DNA of 64,000 bases, taken from assembly GCA_030427885.1 (NCBI GenBank), contig JAUICM010000003.1, positions 555,783 to 619,782 of the forward strand, written 5' to 3'. A model generated the notes under the pieces. That model searched no databases. It was given only the letters and a program-made list of their open reading frames with translations, and was not told the origin of the DNA. Each line of letters begins with the position of its first letter. Within the stretch, counting starts at the first letter, position 1. This DNA comes from Rhodothermia bacterium. Its GTDB lineage: Bacteria; Bacteroidota; Rhodothermia; Balneolales; Balneolaceae. Below, one piece after another: positions 15,899 through 24,129 of this stretch. Made by a program: the position numbers and the translations under genes.

Positions 15899-17815
15899 AT
15901 GAAGATGATACTATCTGCTCTTCTGATGGTCCTCTCTCCCATAATAGGTGGTCAAGAGGATTATTTAAATGTATGCCTGGAGAATCCCAATCTGTATAAG
16001 ATCTCCGGCAAAGTTGTAGATGCGGAAACCGGAGATCCACTCGCTGCCGTAGTGGTATCGATCAAAGAAAAGCTGGTCGGTACCACTACGGATGTGAATG
16101 GACATTTTGAACTGGAAGTCCCCGCAGGAACCCACAAGCTCTCAGCAGTCTATATTGGCTATGAGATCCAAACCCAATCCATCATTGTAAAAGACAAAGA
16201 TGTGACAGGCATTGTATTCAAAATGAAGCAAGATGTCATACAGGGTGAGGAAATTGTAGTCACTGCTCAAAGCGATCGAAAAACTCTTACTGTAACCAAT
16301 CAGCTTGCTGCTGAATCTTCACAAAGAATCAGAGGAGTTTCAGGGATGGGATATACTTCTGCTCCTTCCCCACAGTATTACCAGAATGCGGAAGAATACG
16401 ATACCATTTCGGAGAATATCTTTAAGTGGGCTCAGAAAACGCCATTGTCTACTTTTTCCATCGATGTGGACGGTGCTTCTTATTCCAACGTTCGTCGTAT
16501 GATAATGGATGGATATCTTCCAGTGGCCGATGCGGTTCGCATTGAGGAAATGATCAACTACTTCAGTTATAGCTATACCGAGCCCGATGACGATGATCCG
16601 TTTGCAGTTAATACCGAGATTGCTCCCGCTCCATGGAATCCAAAACACCAACTGGTGCAGATCGGCATCCAGGGTGAAAAGGTAGATGCCGAAAATCTGC
16701 CACCAAGTAACCTGGTGTTCCTTTTAGATGTTTCCGGTTCAATGGGATCCCATGATAAACTTCCGTTGCTCAAGAAAGGATTCAAGTTACTGGTGAATAA
16801 TTTGAGAGAAGACGATTTTGTCTCTATTGTAGTATATGCGGGAAGTTCCGGATTGGTACTCCCGCCTACTTCCGGTGCGGATAAAGAAACGATCCTGGAA
16901 GCACTGGATAAACTTCAGTCCGGGGGATCAACAGCCGGTGCAGCGGGAATTCAGCAGGCATATATAGTAGCTCAGGAAAATTTCAGGAAAGATGCGAACA
17001 ACAGAGTGATCCTGGCTACTGATGGCGATTTCAATGTTGGAGTATCCAGTAATGAGAAACTCATCGAACTGATCGAAGAAAAAAGAGACAATGGCATCTT
17101 TCTCTCTGTACTTGGATTCGGAACCGGCAACCTGAAGGATTCCAAAATGGAACAGATCGCTGATCACGGAAACGGAAATTATTATTACATCGACAATCTG
17201 CTGGAAGCTAAAAAAGTTCTGGTCTCTGAAATGGGTGGAACCCTGCATACTATTGCCAAGGATGTAAAGATCCAGGTGGAATTCAATCCGGCCAATGTGC
17301 AGGCTTATCGACTGATCGGCTATGAAAACAGGCTCCTTGCCGATGAGGATTTCAATGACGACACCAAGGATGCCGGTGAACTGGGTGCAGGTCATACAGT
17401 AACTGCTTTGTACGAAGTGATACCGGTGGGTGTGGATATCGACAGCGACCTTACCGATGTGGATCCGCTTAAATATCAGAAGCCTACGCAACCGCTCAAT
17501 TCCTTCAGTAATGAGATCATGACCCTGAAACTGCGTTATAAGCAACCTGATGGCGATACCAGTAAGCTTATCTCAACGGTGATCACCAAAGACCAGATCA
17601 CAACAGAGATGTCAGAAGATCTGTCGTTTGCCTCTGCTGTAGCTTCTTTTGGGATGCTGCTACGGGATTCCAAATTCAAAGCCGATTCCAGCTTCGACCT
17701 GGTTAAAGAACTAGCCAGAAAAGGTCGTGGTGCTGATGAAAACGGCTACCGGGCTGAGTTCCAGAAAATAGTGGAACTGGCCGATCTATTGTACGAGGGT
17801 CAATCTAAGCGTTGA
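15899..17815 (+). CDS. von Willebrand factor A protein, YfbK-like, with carboxypeptidase-regulatory domain
   Basis: 638 residues from the ATG at 15899, which follows an AAAGGGTGAG ribosome-binding-like stretch; the in-frame GTG at 15890 lies inside that stretch and is not preferred. Order: an N-terminal export signal (MKMILSALLMVLSPIIGG), a carboxypeptidase-regulatory-like beta domain (about 36-115, ISGKVVDAETGDPLAAVVVS), a linker, a YfbK N-terminal segment (FSIDVDGASYSNVRRMI, ADAVRIEEMINYFSYSY), a VWA domain with intact MIDAS DVSGS (LVFLLDVSGSMGS) and a C-terminal DUF3520-like region (LKLRYKQPDGD). It probably mediates metal-dependent protein contacts at the envelope. A terminator separates it from the repeat-protein operon. 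Confidence 0.88.
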   Translation: MKMILSALLMVLSPIIGGQEDYLNVCLENPNLYKISGKVVDAETGDPLAAVVVSIKEKLVGTTTDVNGHFELEVPAGTHKLSAVYIGYEIQTQSIIVKDKDVTGIVFKMKQDVIQGEEIVVTAQSDRKTLTVTNQLAAESSQRIRGVSGMGYTSAPSPQYYQNAEEYDTISENIFKWAQKTPLSTFSIDVDGASYSNVRRMIMDGYLPVADAVRIEEMINYFSYSYTEPDDDDPFAVNTEIAPAPWNPKHQLVQIGIQGEKVDAENLPPSNLVFLLDVSGSMGSHDKLPLLKKGFKLLVNNLREDDFVSIVVYAGSSGLVLPPTSGADKETILEALDKLQSGGSTAGAAGIQQAYIVAQENFRKDANNRVILATDGDFNVGVSSNEKLIELIEEKRDNGIFLSVLGFGTGNLKDSKMEQIADHGNGNYYYIDNLLEAKKVLVSEMGGTLHTIAKDVKIQVEFNPANVQAYRLIGYENRLLADEDFNDDTKDAGELGAGHTVTALYEVIPVGVDIDSDLTDVDPLKYQKPTQPLNSFSNEIMTLKLRYKQPDGDTSKLISTVITKDQITTEMSEDLSFASAVASFGMLLRDSKFKADSSFDLVKELARKGRGADENGYRAEFQKIVELADLLYEGQSKR

Positions 17816-17833
17816 CCTAACTACTACCAAGCG

Positions 17834-17866
17834 ATCCCGCATCCTGAACAGGGTGCGGGATTTTTT
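17834..17866 (+). terminator. Intrinsic terminator after the VWA gene
   Basis: ATCCCGCA (17834-17841) pairs with TGCGGGAT (17854-17861), with an inner CCTG/CAGG extension, followed by a run of T. It lies 18 bp after the VWA stop and separates that gene from the operon starting at 17943. Confidence 0.88.
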
Positions 17867-17942
17867 GTTGCCAATAGATCCGGATTTGAAACAATTTCCC
17901 TTGTCTGCTCGTCTCAGGACAGAACTTTGTCTCTGAAAATCA

Positions 17943-18893
17943 ATGAATCAACGCGAAAAAAACAAAGGCCGGGCATTCGGCAATGATAAGGACCCCAATT
18001 TTGATCTTGATAGCTATATCGAGGAAAAATCACGGGAAGGACAAGCTCAGCAACAAGCACCTGAGGAACTCCCAAAAGACGAGAACTACCGAACCCGAAA
18101 TTCGATCGCTATCGTAGTGGTGGCTGCACTTATGTTTCTCTGGGCTTTCGACTGGAGTCCTGGAAATGCTTACAATTTTTTCTTTGGGTCGGATGAAAAT
18201 GCAGCCGTAGTTTCAGAAACAGGATCTGGTGTAGGTGTAGGAGTAACCACACCCCCTGTCCCACCGATGCCTCGAGTTGAACCTGTAGCTCCCGTTGCAC
18301 CGGCAGAACCCGTTGCACCAGTGGTCAGCTCCCTGGATATTTCGATGACGGATTACCTGATCGAATTACGGAATTTTGGGCTATTAAGTGATGGCAAACT
18401 GTCTACCTTTGAAGCCAGACAGCTGTACGATGCTGGTGTTCCCATCAGTTATATTCATCAGATCGATGACCGCGGTTGGCTGGAACACTTCTCCTTTGTT
18501 CATATTTCAGAATTCTATCGCAATGATGTACCAATGCAGTATCTGGAGTTGCTGGAAGAAGCCGGATTCCTGTTCGAGTTTTCATTTCCCGCCATTACTG
18601 AATATTACAGAGCGGGTATCCCAATAGATTATTTACAAAACATGGATCAGGCCGGATACCTGAACGAACTTTCTTTTCCGGCGATCACTGAGTTCTACAG
18701 ATCGGGGGTATCCAACGATTATTTAAATAAAATGAAAGAAGCCGGTTACCTTGATGATCTTTCATTCGTGTATATAACTGAGTATTTCCGAAATGGAGTT
18801 ACCACGGAATTTCTGGATAAACTCAAGGAATCAGGTTTATATGATGACCTGAACTACCTGGATGTGGTTGATTTGTACAAACGAGAAAATTGA
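17943..18893 (+). CDS. Single-pass membrane protein with 30-residue GVP/AGYLDE repeats (member 1 of 4)
   Basis: A 316-residue protein. A charged cytoplasmic N-terminus carries NFDLDSYIEEKS (19-30) and is followed by one transmembrane helix (about 54-69, ending FLWAFDWSPGNAY), a Val/Pro-rich linker (about 95-130) and five full plus one partial repeat of 30 residues (from about 155). Typical units are FSFPAITEYYRAGIPIDYL and LSFPAITEFYRSGVSNDYL, each followed by ...AGYL-N/D-E/D. Each unit should form a helix pair, so the C-terminus is probably an alpha-solenoid outside the cytoplasmic membrane. The consensus recalls the GV-x-x-EYI..AGY repeats of some M56/BlaR-like proteins, with a longer period. 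The function is unknown. Confidence 0.82.
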   Translation: MNQREKNKGRAFGNDKDPNFDLDSYIEEKSREGQAQQQAPEELPKDENYRTRNSIAIVVVAALMFLWAFDWSPGNAYNFFFGSDENAAVVSETGSGVGVGVTTPPVPPMPRVEPVAPVAPAEPVAPVVSSLDISMTDYLIELRNFGLLSDGKLSTFEARQLYDAGVPISYIHQIDDRGWLEHFSFVHISEFYRNDVPMQYLELLEEAGFLFEFSFPAITEYYRAGIPIDYLQNMDQAGYLNELSFPAITEFYRSGVSNDYLNKMKEAGYLDDLSFVYITEYFRNGVTTEFLDKLKESGLYDDLNYLDVVDLYKREN

Positions 18894-18903
18894 GATTAGC
18901 ATT

Positions 18904-19893
18904 ATGGGCACTAAAGAAAATACCCGAGGCACCAAACTGAATAATGACCTGGATCCCGATTTTGATCTGGACGGATATATTGAGGAACAGGCAAAAGGCG
19001 CTTCATCAGGATCTTCAAAAGCGGATCAGGATGAGATCAATCGTGATGGATCCTATAAAGTGAAAAACTCACTCACAATCGTTGCTGTTTTCACAGTGCT
19101 TTTTCTATGGGCCTTCGACTGGAGTCCGAAAAATGCTTACGAATTCTTTTTCCCCCCTGAACCACAAACAGTAGCAACGACATCGGGTGCCGGAACCGGA
19201 GCCATTGACATCAGGATCCCTCCTATCAACATTAATATTCCTGATTTCGAGATCCCGGACATTGAAATACCTGATTTCGAGATCCCTGACATCGAAGGAA
19301 TGCCAGTGCCGGCAGGAACTAATAATGCTCCCCCACTCGATATGAGTTACACCGATTATCTTGCTGCTCTTAACGATCTTGGTTATCTGGATGAGTTCGG
19401 GAGTTCTTCACTTTCGACATTGTACCAGAATAATGTACCGGTTTCTTACATCGATCAGTTCGGTAAAGCAGGAATGCTGAATGATTTCGGTGGTACATCC
19501 ATCACCCGATTTTTTAATAATGGAGTGCCTTTCAACTACATTGTGATGTTTAAAGAACGCGGGCTCCTGGATAATCTGGGCAGTACTTCTATTTCTCAGC
19601 TTTATGCAAATGAGGTACCGATGAGCTATATCGACCAATTCCAGAAAGCAGGAATCATGGATAATTTCGGAGGGCAATCAATCACACGATTATTTCAGAA
19701 TAACGTCCCGGTATCCTACATCCTGGAGATCAATGAGATCGGTGTATTGGATAACTTTGGCAGTACTTCCATCAGCCGGCTTTATCAGAATAATGTACCT
19801 GTCAGCTTTATAAAAGAACTTAATGAACGAGGCCTGTTAGACAATATGTCTTCCAGCTCCATAGTAGATGCATATAACATTGATGGTAACTGA
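18904..19893 (+). CDS. Single-pass membrane protein with 30-residue repeats (member 2 of 4)
   Basis: 329 residues from the ATG at 18904, ten bases after the previous stop; the longer frame to 18862 overlaps member 1 and is rejected. Same plan: DFDLDGYIEEQA (19-30), a transmembrane helix (about 56-71) ending FLWAFDWSPKNAY almost as in member 1, then an unusual Ile/Pro/Asp linker made of alternating IPDFEIPDIE units (about 108-135). Five full repeats and a cap follow, with a Gly/Ser-type register (FGSTSISRLYQNNVPVSFI...ERGLLDN, FGGTSITRFFNNGVPFNYI). The repeats are closer to each other than to those of members 1 and 4, so each array has been homogenised or expanded separately. The function is unknown. 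Confidence 0.82.
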   Translation: MGTKENTRGTKLNNDLDPDFDLDGYIEEQAKGASSGSSKADQDEINRDGSYKVKNSLTIVAVFTVLFLWAFDWSPKNAYEFFFPPEPQTVATTSGAGTGAIDIRIPPININIPDFEIPDIEIPDFEIPDIEGMPVPAGTNNAPPLDMSYTDYLAALNDLGYLDEFGSSSLSTLYQNNVPVSYIDQFGKAGMLNDFGGTSITRFFNNGVPFNYIVMFKERGLLDNLGSTSISQLYANEVPMSYIDQFQKAGIMDNFGGQSITRLFQNNVPVSYILEINEIGVLDNFGSTSISRLYQNNVPVSFIKELNERGLLDNMSSSSIVDAYNIDGN

Positions 19894-19895
19894 TT

Positions 19896-20519
19896 ATGAA
19901 TAACTCAGAGTTTAATTTCAAAAGTAAAAAGTCAGATAACGAATTCGATCTGGACGCCTACCTCGAAGAAAAAGGCAGAGTAGATCATACTGAAAATACC
20001 GTTGGGACTCAGAAAGAGTCATCAGTTTGGAGTGATACAGCAAAAAATTCCATGCTGGTTGTGCTAACACTGGTGTTGTCTGTGCTTTGGTATCACGACT
20101 GGAATCTGGGCAAACTGAACGATCGTTTCTTTGGTGCCCCGGAAACAGCAGCGTTCGCCCCCCCTCCGGTTCCAGTACCAGACCCTGTTGAAATTCATAT
20201 TCCAGAACCTAATGTTAAGAATCTTGTGCTTGCCGAGCTTCAGGAAAAAGCATTAATCGATCGATTGCGCTTTAGCGAACAGGCAAGAAATGCTCGTATT
20301 CTAGCTAACCGGGATGCAATACGAAACATAACTCAAACCAGACTTCAGGAGAAACTGGAGAAGCTTAATGCTGTTGGAGATCTGCAATTAGAACTGGGAA
20401 ATATATCAGAGCAGATCCAACAAGCGATGGAAATCCAGAACGCATTAAGAATGGAAGATATTGAACGTCTTAAGATCATGCAGAAAGAATCGGAATCGGC
20501 CGATCAATCACAGAAATAA
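19896..20519 (+). CDS. Single-pass membrane protein with coiled coil, no repeats (member 3 of 4)
   Basis: A 207-residue protein starting two bases after the stop of member 2. It keeps the family N-terminus (EFDLDAYLEEKG, 16-27) and a transmembrane helix (about 51-67, VLWYHDWNLG), then a Pro-rich segment (FAPPPVPVPDPVEIHIPEP). In place of the GVP repeats it has about 100 residues of charged helix with heptad character (LAELQEKALIDRLRFSEQAR, TRLQEKLEKLNAVGDLQLEL, IQQAMEIQNALRMEDIERLK), probably a coiled coil. It may be the oligomerising partner of the repeat-bearing members; that is inference. Confidence 0.8.
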   Translation: MNNSEFNFKSKKSDNEFDLDAYLEEKGRVDHTENTVGTQKESSVWSDTAKNSMLVVLTLVLSVLWYHDWNLGKLNDRFFGAPETAAFAPPPVPVPDPVEIHIPEPNVKNLVLAELQEKALIDRLRFSEQARNARILANRDAIRNITQTRLQEKLEKLNAVGDLQLELGNISEQIQQAMEIQNALRMEDIERLKIMQKESESADQSQK

Positions 20520-20528
20520 GGGATCATT

Positions 20529-21689
20529 ATGGCAATGAAGACAAAATATTCGAACAAAGGATCTGATCAGGATTTTGACCTTGATGCCTATCTCAATGAA
20601 ATGGCAAATCAGAAGATGCAAGAGAAACCGGGATTACAGGGTAAAATCGAAGACAGCTATAAAGAGCCGACCGCCAAACGAAACTTGACAGCGATCGGAG
20701 TGTTTTTAGTGATATCTGCGATCTGGTTGTTTACCGCAGGTCCTTTTGCAGATCAAAGTCCTGATAATTATGAATTCAATTTTGGTGATGAACCAACAAC
20801 TGAATTTGCACCTCCTCCTGCACCAGCGGAAATGCCTGCACCACCTGCTCCTGTCAATATCAGCAGCTATTCCGGTGAATTTGTGGACTACCTGGCAAGA
20901 GTAAATGAACTTTTCCCGGATCAGTTTACCACCAGCGCTGTTCAGGGAATGTATAATTCAGGAGTTCCAATAGAATATTTAGAAGCGCTTAATGATCAGG
21001 GTTTCCTGGATGAATTCTCCTATTCAGCCATTATCGGACTTTACAATGGAGGGGTTCCATTAGAATACCTGACCCAGCTTGATGGCGCAGGTCTTATCGA
21101 CGAGTTTTCTTATTCAGCTATTATCGGGCTATTCAACGGCGGAGTACCGATTGAGTATATCACTCAAATGCAGGAAGCCGGTTATGTGGATGAATTCTCT
21201 TATTCGGCTCTCATCGGATTATACAATGGCGGTGTTTCTCTCGAATACCTCAATGAAATGAACAATGCCGGTTTTGTGGATGAACTCTCCTATTCAGCCA
21301 TCATAGGCTTGTACAATGCCGGTGTTCCTGTGGGTTATATGAATGAGATGAACGAGGCGGGCTATCTGGATGAGTTCTCGTACTCAGCTGTCATTGGCTT
21401 TTACTCAAGTGGCGTACCACTTGGTTATCTGAATGAAATGAACGAAGCAGGATATCTTGATGAATTTTCTTATTCAGCTGTTATCGGTATGTACAGCAGC
21501 GGGACACCCATTTCCTACCTGAATGATCTTAACACCGCGGGCTATCTTGATACGTTTTCCTATTCAGGTATTATCGGATTGTATAGTTCAGGTGTTCCGG
21601 TCGAGTTTCTCACTGTTCTGGATAACAGGGATCTGCTTGATGATATGAGCTACTCGGATGTGATCCAGGCATATTTGGCAGATAACTAG
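20529..21689 (+). CDS. Single-pass membrane protein with eight 30-residue repeats (member 4 of 4)
   Basis: 386 residues; the ATG at 20529 is used (a second ATG lies at 20535). N-terminal DFDLDAYLNEMA (15-26), a transmembrane helix (about 53-70), an Ala/Pro-rich linker (APPPAPAEMPAPPAPV), then the cleanest array in the operon: eight full units of FSYSAIIGLYNGGVPLEYL...AGYLDE type plus a capping half unit (MSYSDVIQAYLADN). The units are very similar in protein but differ at many synonymous codon positions, so they are old and under selection rather than a recent DNA expansion. It is the last gene of the run, followed by a 12-bp inverted repeat. The function is unknown. Confidence 0.82.
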   Translation: MAMKTKYSNKGSDQDFDLDAYLNEMANQKMQEKPGLQGKIEDSYKEPTAKRNLTAIGVFLVISAIWLFTAGPFADQSPDNYEFNFGDEPTTEFAPPPAPAEMPAPPAPVNISSYSGEFVDYLARVNELFPDQFTTSAVQGMYNSGVPIEYLEALNDQGFLDEFSYSAIIGLYNGGVPLEYLTQLDGAGLIDEFSYSAIIGLFNGGVPIEYITQMQEAGYVDEFSYSALIGLYNGGVSLEYLNEMNNAGFVDELSYSAIIGLYNAGVPVGYMNEMNEAGYLDEFSYSAVIGFYSSGVPLGYLNEMNEAGYLDEFSYSAVIGMYSSGTPISYLNDLNTAGYLDTFSYSGIIGLYSSGVPVEFLTVLDNRDLLDDMSYSDVIQAYLADN

Positions 21690-21700
21690 TCAAGAATATT

Positions 21701-21747
21701 CAACATTCAATATTCAATGCTACTTAAATATTTATTATTGAATGTTG
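21701..21747. terminator. Inverted repeat between convergent genes, probable terminator
   Basis: CAACATTCAATA (21701-21712) and TATTGAATGTTG (21736-21747) are perfect 12-bp complements around a 23-base loop, between the stops of the repeat-protein operon (21689) and the ABC exporter (21756). The T-run is poor on both strands, so it may act bidirectionally or as an RNA 3'-end stabiliser. Confidence 0.6.
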
Positions 21748-21755
21748 TTCGGTTC

Positions 21756-23534
21756 TCACACTTCGTCCAGATCCCGGAATTGCAGACTATACAGGTGGCT
21801 GTATAAACCATTTTTGATAAGTAGTTCCTGATGGGTTCCTTCTTCCACGATCTCGCCTTTATCCATCACCAGAATACGGTCGGCATGCTGTACGGTCGAT
21901 AGACGATGCGCGATGACGAAGGTAGTTCTGCCTTTCATCAATCGGTAAAGTGCTTCCTGAACCTGTGCTTCAGATTCAGAATCCAGAGAAGACGTCGCTT
22001 CATCAAGCAGCAGTATCTTAGGATCTTTTAGAATAGCCCGTGCGATAGCGAGTCGCTGGCGCTGTCCCCCGCTTAGTTTAACTCCTCTCTCACCGATCAT
22101 GGCATTATACTTTTCAGGGATCTCACTGATGAAATCATGGGCATTGGCATCTATGGCAGCAGCCTCAACTTCTTCATCTGTAGCTTCCAGCCTTCCGTAT
22201 TTGATATTTTCTTTGATGGAGGTTCCAAACAAATGCACTTCCTGTGGTACAATCGAAATATGCTCCCGCAATGATTTTGCCTGTACTTCATGGATCTCTT
22301 TTCCATCCACTTCGATACGTCCTTCCTGGGGATCGTAGAATCTTGGGATCAAATTAAGTAATGTGGTTTTACCTGCCCCACTTGGCCCTACAAGAGCTAT
22401 GGTCTGTCCAGCTTCCACATCAAATGAAATATTCTTCAGGATCGGACGGTCAGGCTCGTAAGCAAAGCTTAGATCCTTAACTGAAATATGTCCTTCTATT
22501 TCTCCGATCTCGGGAGAGCCTGGTTTATCCAATATCTCTGGTTCTTCTTCCAATAACTCAAAAATACGCTCTGATGCACCTGCAGCTGTATTTACAGCAG
22601 TATATAGTCTTGATGTCTGGCTGATCGACCGTGATATATTAAGCGCATAAATGATAAAAGCTACCAGATCACCCGCGGTTAAACGTTCTGCAAGTACTTC
22701 CTTACCGCCATACCAGAATATGATCACAAGAGTACTCATGAACATGATCCCCACACCCGACCAGAAGAACTGGGTAAGTACCACCTTGCGGCGGGCAGTT
22801 AAAAACAGTGCCTCAATAGCTTTGGAATATCGTCCTACTTCATACTCTTCCCGCACAAAAGCTTTAACAAGTCTTACAGCGCCAAGAGCATCTTCAGCTA
22901 CTGCTGTTGATTCGGCCAGTTCATCCTGTATTCCCCTCGACAGTTTCCTGATCTTCTGACCAAAATACCGGGTCGCTATCGTCACGAAAGGAACGGTGGC
23001 AAATATAACCGCACTGAGACGCCAGTTTAATACCACCATCAACGAAACTGAACCCACCATTGAAAAGGTAATGGTAAGCAGCTGAGGCAGGGAATCGGTT
23101 AACGCTGTTCTAATAGAGCCCACATCATTGGTAAGTCTAGAGGTGATCTCCCCCAGTCTCCGTTCAGCAAAAAAGCGGAAACCAAGCCGGTGCAGATGTT
23201 CATACACTTTCTTCCGGAGATCAGTCACCACCCGTTCTCCAACCCACTCAAGATGATAGTTTCCAAAGAAGGTAAAGGAGGCCTGAAGAACAAAAAGTCC
23301 CATCAAACCGATGGCGAGTATATTAAGCAGTGAATCATTTCCCTCTTCGAATACTGCATCCAATAACTCCCGTAAGCCAAGAGGAACCGAAAGCCAGATC
23401 GCCGATCCGATCAAAACCACAACCGTCGCCAGGTAAAACCGGGCACGATAGGGCTTACTCAGAGCAAAAATTTTGACAAGCGTTTCTTTCAGGGTCGCCA
23501 ACCCTCTTTTCTCATCTTTTTCTTTTTCTTTCAT
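21756..23534 (-). CDS. ABC exporter, fused membrane and ATPase domains (MsbA-like)
   Basis: A half-transporter of 592 residues that would act as a dimer in the inner membrane, exporting lipid or a hydrophobic compound. The ATG at 23534 is preferred over a TTG two codons upstream. The N-terminal six-helix domain starts near residue 35 (FYLATVVVLIGSAIWLSVPL). The ATPase domain has Walker A GPSGAGKTTL, the Q-loop in VPQEVHLFG, the ABC signature LSGGQRQRLA, Walker B ILLLDEATSSLD and switch His in FVIAHRLST. Family resemblance is to MsbA/BmrA-type exporters, but the substrate cannot be told. It is divergent from nfeD, with palindromes in the shared promoter region. Confidence 0.93.
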   Translation of the reverse strand: MKEKEKDEKRGLATLKETLVKIFALSKPYRARFYLATVVVLIGSAIWLSVPLGLRELLDAVFEEGNDSLLNILAIGLMGLFVLQASFTFFGNYHLEWVGERVVTDLRKKVYEHLHRLGFRFFAERRLGEITSRLTNDVGSIRTALTDSLPQLLTITFSMVGSVSLMVVLNWRLSAVIFATVPFVTIATRYFGQKIRKLSRGIQDELAESTAVAEDALGAVRLVKAFVREEYEVGRYSKAIEALFLTARRKVVLTQFFWSGVGIMFMSTLVIIFWYGGKEVLAERLTAGDLVAFIIYALNISRSISQTSRLYTAVNTAAGASERIFELLEEEPEILDKPGSPEIGEIEGHISVKDLSFAYEPDRPILKNISFDVEAGQTIALVGPSGAGKTTLLNLIPRFYDPQEGRIEVDGKEIHEVQAKSLREHISIVPQEVHLFGTSIKENIKYGRLEATDEEVEAAAIDANAHDFISEIPEKYNAMIGERGVKLSGGQRQRLAIARAILKDPKILLLDEATSSLDSESEAQVQEALYRLMKGRTTFVIAHRLSTVQHADRILVMDKGEIVEEGTHQELLIKNGLYSHLYSLQFRDLDEV

Positions 23535-23536
23535 AC

Positions 23537-23563
23537 CCAAAATTTTGGCAAATATAGTGCCAA
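23537..23563. promoter_or_regulatory. Nested palindromes in the divergent ABC/nfeD promoter region
   Basis: CCAAAATTTTGG (23537-23548) is a perfect 12-bp palindrome three bases upstream of the ABC exporter ATG. It overlaps TTGGCA-N7-TGCCAA (23545-23563), a perfect dyad. Either could be an operator; no regulator gene is adjacent. Confidence 0.35.
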
Positions 23564-23627
23564 CTAATTAAGATTTTTTCCTTTCAATTTGCTATCTATC
23601 AGCTATTGAATAAAGATTCGATCGATC

Positions 23628-24128
23628 ATGGATGGAGAAACACTTACCTGGATATTTGTAATAGGCGGAATCATCCTTATGGTACTGGAAACAGTGCTTC
23701 CAACGGGTATGTCGATGGTTCTCGGTTTCAGTGGACTTGTTATCGGAATTCTCAGATTGATCGGTTTATTCGGGGATCCTGTTACTGCAACTTTGGCATG
23801 GGTAGCTCTTTCTACAGTTCTGACGGTAAGCGCCCTCCCCTTTATCAAGAAATATTTTGGTGGAGAGACTTCCTACAAATATGCTGATGAAGATTACGAA
23901 GCTATGGATCAGATCGTGGATGTTGTAGAAGACATTGATGAACTGAGCAATGAGGGCAGGATCAGGTATCAGGGTATCTCATGGCAGGCCCGGTCGATGG
24001 AAGGTATCATCCCGGCCGGAACACAGGTTCGAATAAAGTACCGGGAAAATACAACCTGGATCGTGGAACCCGTGGACAAACTGGATGAGCCCGTGAATCA
24101 AAAACTTAAAGAATCAAACAAGGGATAA
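23628..24128 (+). CDS. NfeD-family membrane protein
   Basis: A 166-residue short-form NfeD protein. Three closely packed transmembrane helices (about residues 8-72, WIFVIGGIILMVLETVLPTG, SMVLGFSGLVIGILRLIGLF) are followed by a cytoplasmic OB-fold domain (about 95-150, EGRIRYQGISWQARSMEGII, PAGTQVRIKY). NfeD proteins occur next to SPFH/stomatin genes and are thought to help organise membrane microdomains. Here the SPFH gene starts one base after its stop, and a second SPFH gene follows, so the three form an operon. Confidence 0.92.
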   Translation: MDGETLTWIFVIGGIILMVLETVLPTGMSMVLGFSGLVIGILRLIGLFGDPVTATLAWVALSTVLTVSALPFIKKYFGGETSYKYADEDYEAMDQIVDVVEDIDELSNEGRIRYQGISWQARSMEGIIPAGTQVRIKYRENTTWIVEPVDKLDEPVNQKLKESNKG

Positions 24129-24129
24129 T

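Noticed and set aside
20900..21680. Regular repeats that could suggest a CRISPR array
   Set aside because: The period is 90 bp with no unique spacers, the units are in frame and the similarity is at protein level; they encode a repeat domain.
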